Source: a candidate division FCPU426 bacterium (lineage in GTDB: Bacteria > Oederibacteriota > JAAXVQ01 > JAUVAV01). From it: a DNA stretch of 14,490 bases. Position 1 is the first letter of the stretch. Every line of letters begins with the position of its first letter. A program made the translations under genes and the position numbers. Location: positions 1 through 14,490 of the forward strand of contig JAUXBQ010000042.1 in the NCBI GenBank assembly GCA_030619365.1, in the 5' to 3' direction. Positions 13,090-14,490 of the stretch are shown here, one piece after another. Below the pieces are notes generated by a model. The model saw only the letters and a program-made list of their open reading frames with translations. It was not told where the DNA came from and ran no database searches.

Positions 13090-14457
13090 TTGAAAGCCAA
13101 TATCCTCGTCGTTGATGATGATCCCGGTGTGCTCGGTGCCTTGAGCGAGTTGCTCAAGGACAATTATCTCCCGATCCCGGTCTCCAGTGGGCAGGAGGCC
13201 ATTGACCAGGTCCAGAAAAAATCCTCCCTGGATTTGGTCCTCTTAGACATCAATATGCCGGATACAGATGGCATAGAAACCCTCCGCCAGATCAAAACCG
13301 TTGACCCCAACCTGGACGTGATCATGGTGACCGCCAACAACACGGCCGAGGCGGCCATCAAGACCATCAAGTACGGCGCCTATGATTACGTCACCAAGCC
13401 CTTTGACATTGAAGATTTAACCGCTATTATCAACCGTGCCCTGGAAAAAAGAAACCTGACCAAGATCAACCAGGTTTTGAAAAAGGAGATCGACGTGGTC
13501 TGGCCGCCGAACATCGTGGGCGGCAGTCCGGCCATGCAGACCGTTTACTCGCTGATCGAGAAGGTTACGGATGCCGAAAGCACGGTGCTTATTTACGGCG
13601 AGAGCGGGACCGGCAAGGAACTGGTGGCCCGGGAGCTGCACCGCCGCGGCAACCGCGCGGACAAACCTTTCGTGGCCGTGAATTGCGCGGCCATCCCCGG
13701 CGAGCTGGTGGAAAGCGAGTTTTTCGGGCATGAAAAAGGCTCGTTTACCTCGGCCGATGCACGCAAGATCGGGAAGTTCGAGTACACCAACGGCGGGATT
13801 ATTTTTCTGGACGATGTGGGCGAATTGCCCCTGCCCATTCAGGCCAAGCTGCTCCGCGTGCTTCAGGAGAGGGAAATAGTACGCGTGGGTTCCAATGAGT
13901 TGATCAAGGTGGATGTTCGCGTGGTGGCTGCCAGCAACGTGGATTTAAAAGAACTGGTCAAGCAACGCCGCTTCCGCGAGGACCTGTACTACCGGTTAAA
14001 GGTGGTGCCGATCGATATCCCGCCGCTCAGGGCCCGGCGCGACGACATCCCGCTGCTGGTTGAGCATTTTGTGGAGAAAAGCTGCGAGCGTCACCACAAA
14101 CCAAAGAAAAAAGTAGAGCCCGAGGCCAGGCACCTGCTGGCGAACTACAACTGGCCCGGGAATGTGCGTGAGTTGGAAAACATGCTGGAAATGGTCGTGC
14201 TGCTGGCCAATGGGGACCAGATCATGGCCAGCGACCTGCCCTCGAATATTTTGACCAATCAGGCCATGATCGAGACCGTGGACCACGAGGGCGAGGTCAT
14301 TTCCCTGAAAAAAGCCCGCCACCAGTTTGAAAAGCAGTTCATCCTGCGCGTGCTGGAAAAACTGCGCTGGAATCAAACCAGGGCGGCCAAGGTCATGGGC
14401 ATTCACCGCAACACTTTGATCATCAAGATGGAGGAACTGGGCATACGGAGGCAATAG
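13090..14457 (+). CDS. NtrC-family two-component response regulator (REC-AAA+-Fis)
   Basis: A DNA-binding regulator of the sigma-54 activator class with 455 residues. The receiver domain (about 3-120) has the acidic pocket D9-D11, phosphoacceptor D53 in LLDINMPDTDG, and VTKPF. The AAA+ domain (about 145-375) has Walker A GESGTGKE (170-177), a sigma-54 contact loop reading GSFTSA (217-222) instead of GAFTGA, Walker B IIFLDDVGEL with D241-D242 instead of the usual Asp-Glu, and FREDLYYRLKVVPI. The C-terminal Fis-type helix-turn-helix is NQTRAAKVMGIHRNTL (428-443). Translation starts at TTG behind CTGGGGG. No histidine kinase is in the window, so the signal is unknown. The variant motifs make sigma-54 activation probable but not certain. 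Confidence 0.93.
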   Translation: MKANILVVDDDPGVLGALSELLKDNYLPIPVSSGQEAIDQVQKKSSLDLVLLDINMPDTDGIETLRQIKTVDPNLDVIMVTANNTAEAAIKTIKYGAYDYVTKPFDIEDLTAIINRALEKRNLTKINQVLKKEIDVVWPPNIVGGSPAMQTVYSLIEKVTDAESTVLIYGESGTGKELVARELHRRGNRADKPFVAVNCAAIPGELVESEFFGHEKGSFTSADARKIGKFEYTNGGIIFLDDVGELPLPIQAKLLRVLQEREIVRVGSNELIKVDVRVVAASNVDLKELVKQRRFREDLYYRLKVVPIDIPPLRARRDDIPLLVEHFVEKSCERHHKPKKKVEPEARHLLANYNWPGNVRELENMLEMVVLLANGDQIMASDLPSNILTNQAMIETVDHEGEVISLKKARHQFEKQFILRVLEKLRWNQTRAAKVMGIHRNTLIIKMEELGIRRQ

Positions 14458-14490
14458 GCCAAACTGCCGCGCGGTTAGTTGAGGGAATAA

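Overview
The window is a chromosomal piece of a Gram-negative-type bacterium with GC-rich genes and noticeably AT-richer or repeat-filled gaps. Gene content alone does not fix the phylum. The FAS II order fabD-fabG-acpP-fabF-rnc, an acyl-CoA dehydrogenase/ETF cluster, an NtrC-type regulator and many short palindromic repeats would fit an uncultivated lineage such as Omnitrophota or Desulfobacterota. That placement is an inference.

Layout, all genes on the + strand: 3' end of fabD (2-418), fabG (445-1191), acpP (1287-1532, GTG start), a 466-bp gap packed with repeats and a terminator, fabF (1999-3240), rnc (3295-4077), an acyl-CoA dehydrogenase (4079-5239), a 511-bp repeat-filled gap, etfB (5751-6545), a 211-bp gap with a terminal-inverted-repeat element, etfA (6757-7758), a secreted six-hairpin-glycosidase-like protein (7764-10073), a promoter and leader, rpsO (10302-10571), pnp (10610-12721, TTG start), a strong terminator, an AT-rich gap with two promoter-like sites, and an NtrC-family response regulator (13090-14457, TTG start).

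Functionally, fabD/fabG/acpP/fabF make and elongate acyl-ACP. The acyl-CoA dehydrogenase with EtfBA handles acyl-CoA oxidation or, given the EtfB motif, possibly flavin-based bifurcating enoyl-CoA reduction. rnc, rpsO and pnp are RNA processing and translation genes. The regulator looks like a separate transcription unit.

The most unusual content is the repeats. A 42-bp module occurs as three tandem copies between acpP and fabF, as a partial copy just upstream inside a larger palindrome, and as one inverted copy inside the rnc reading frame. There it adds exactly 14 codons to RNase III without breaking the frame. Other families are five hairpin repeats with compensatory stem changes, two longer terminal-inverted-repeat elements, a perfect 23-bp stem-loop, and a perfect 28-bp palindrome that supplies the stop codon of the glycosidase-like gene.
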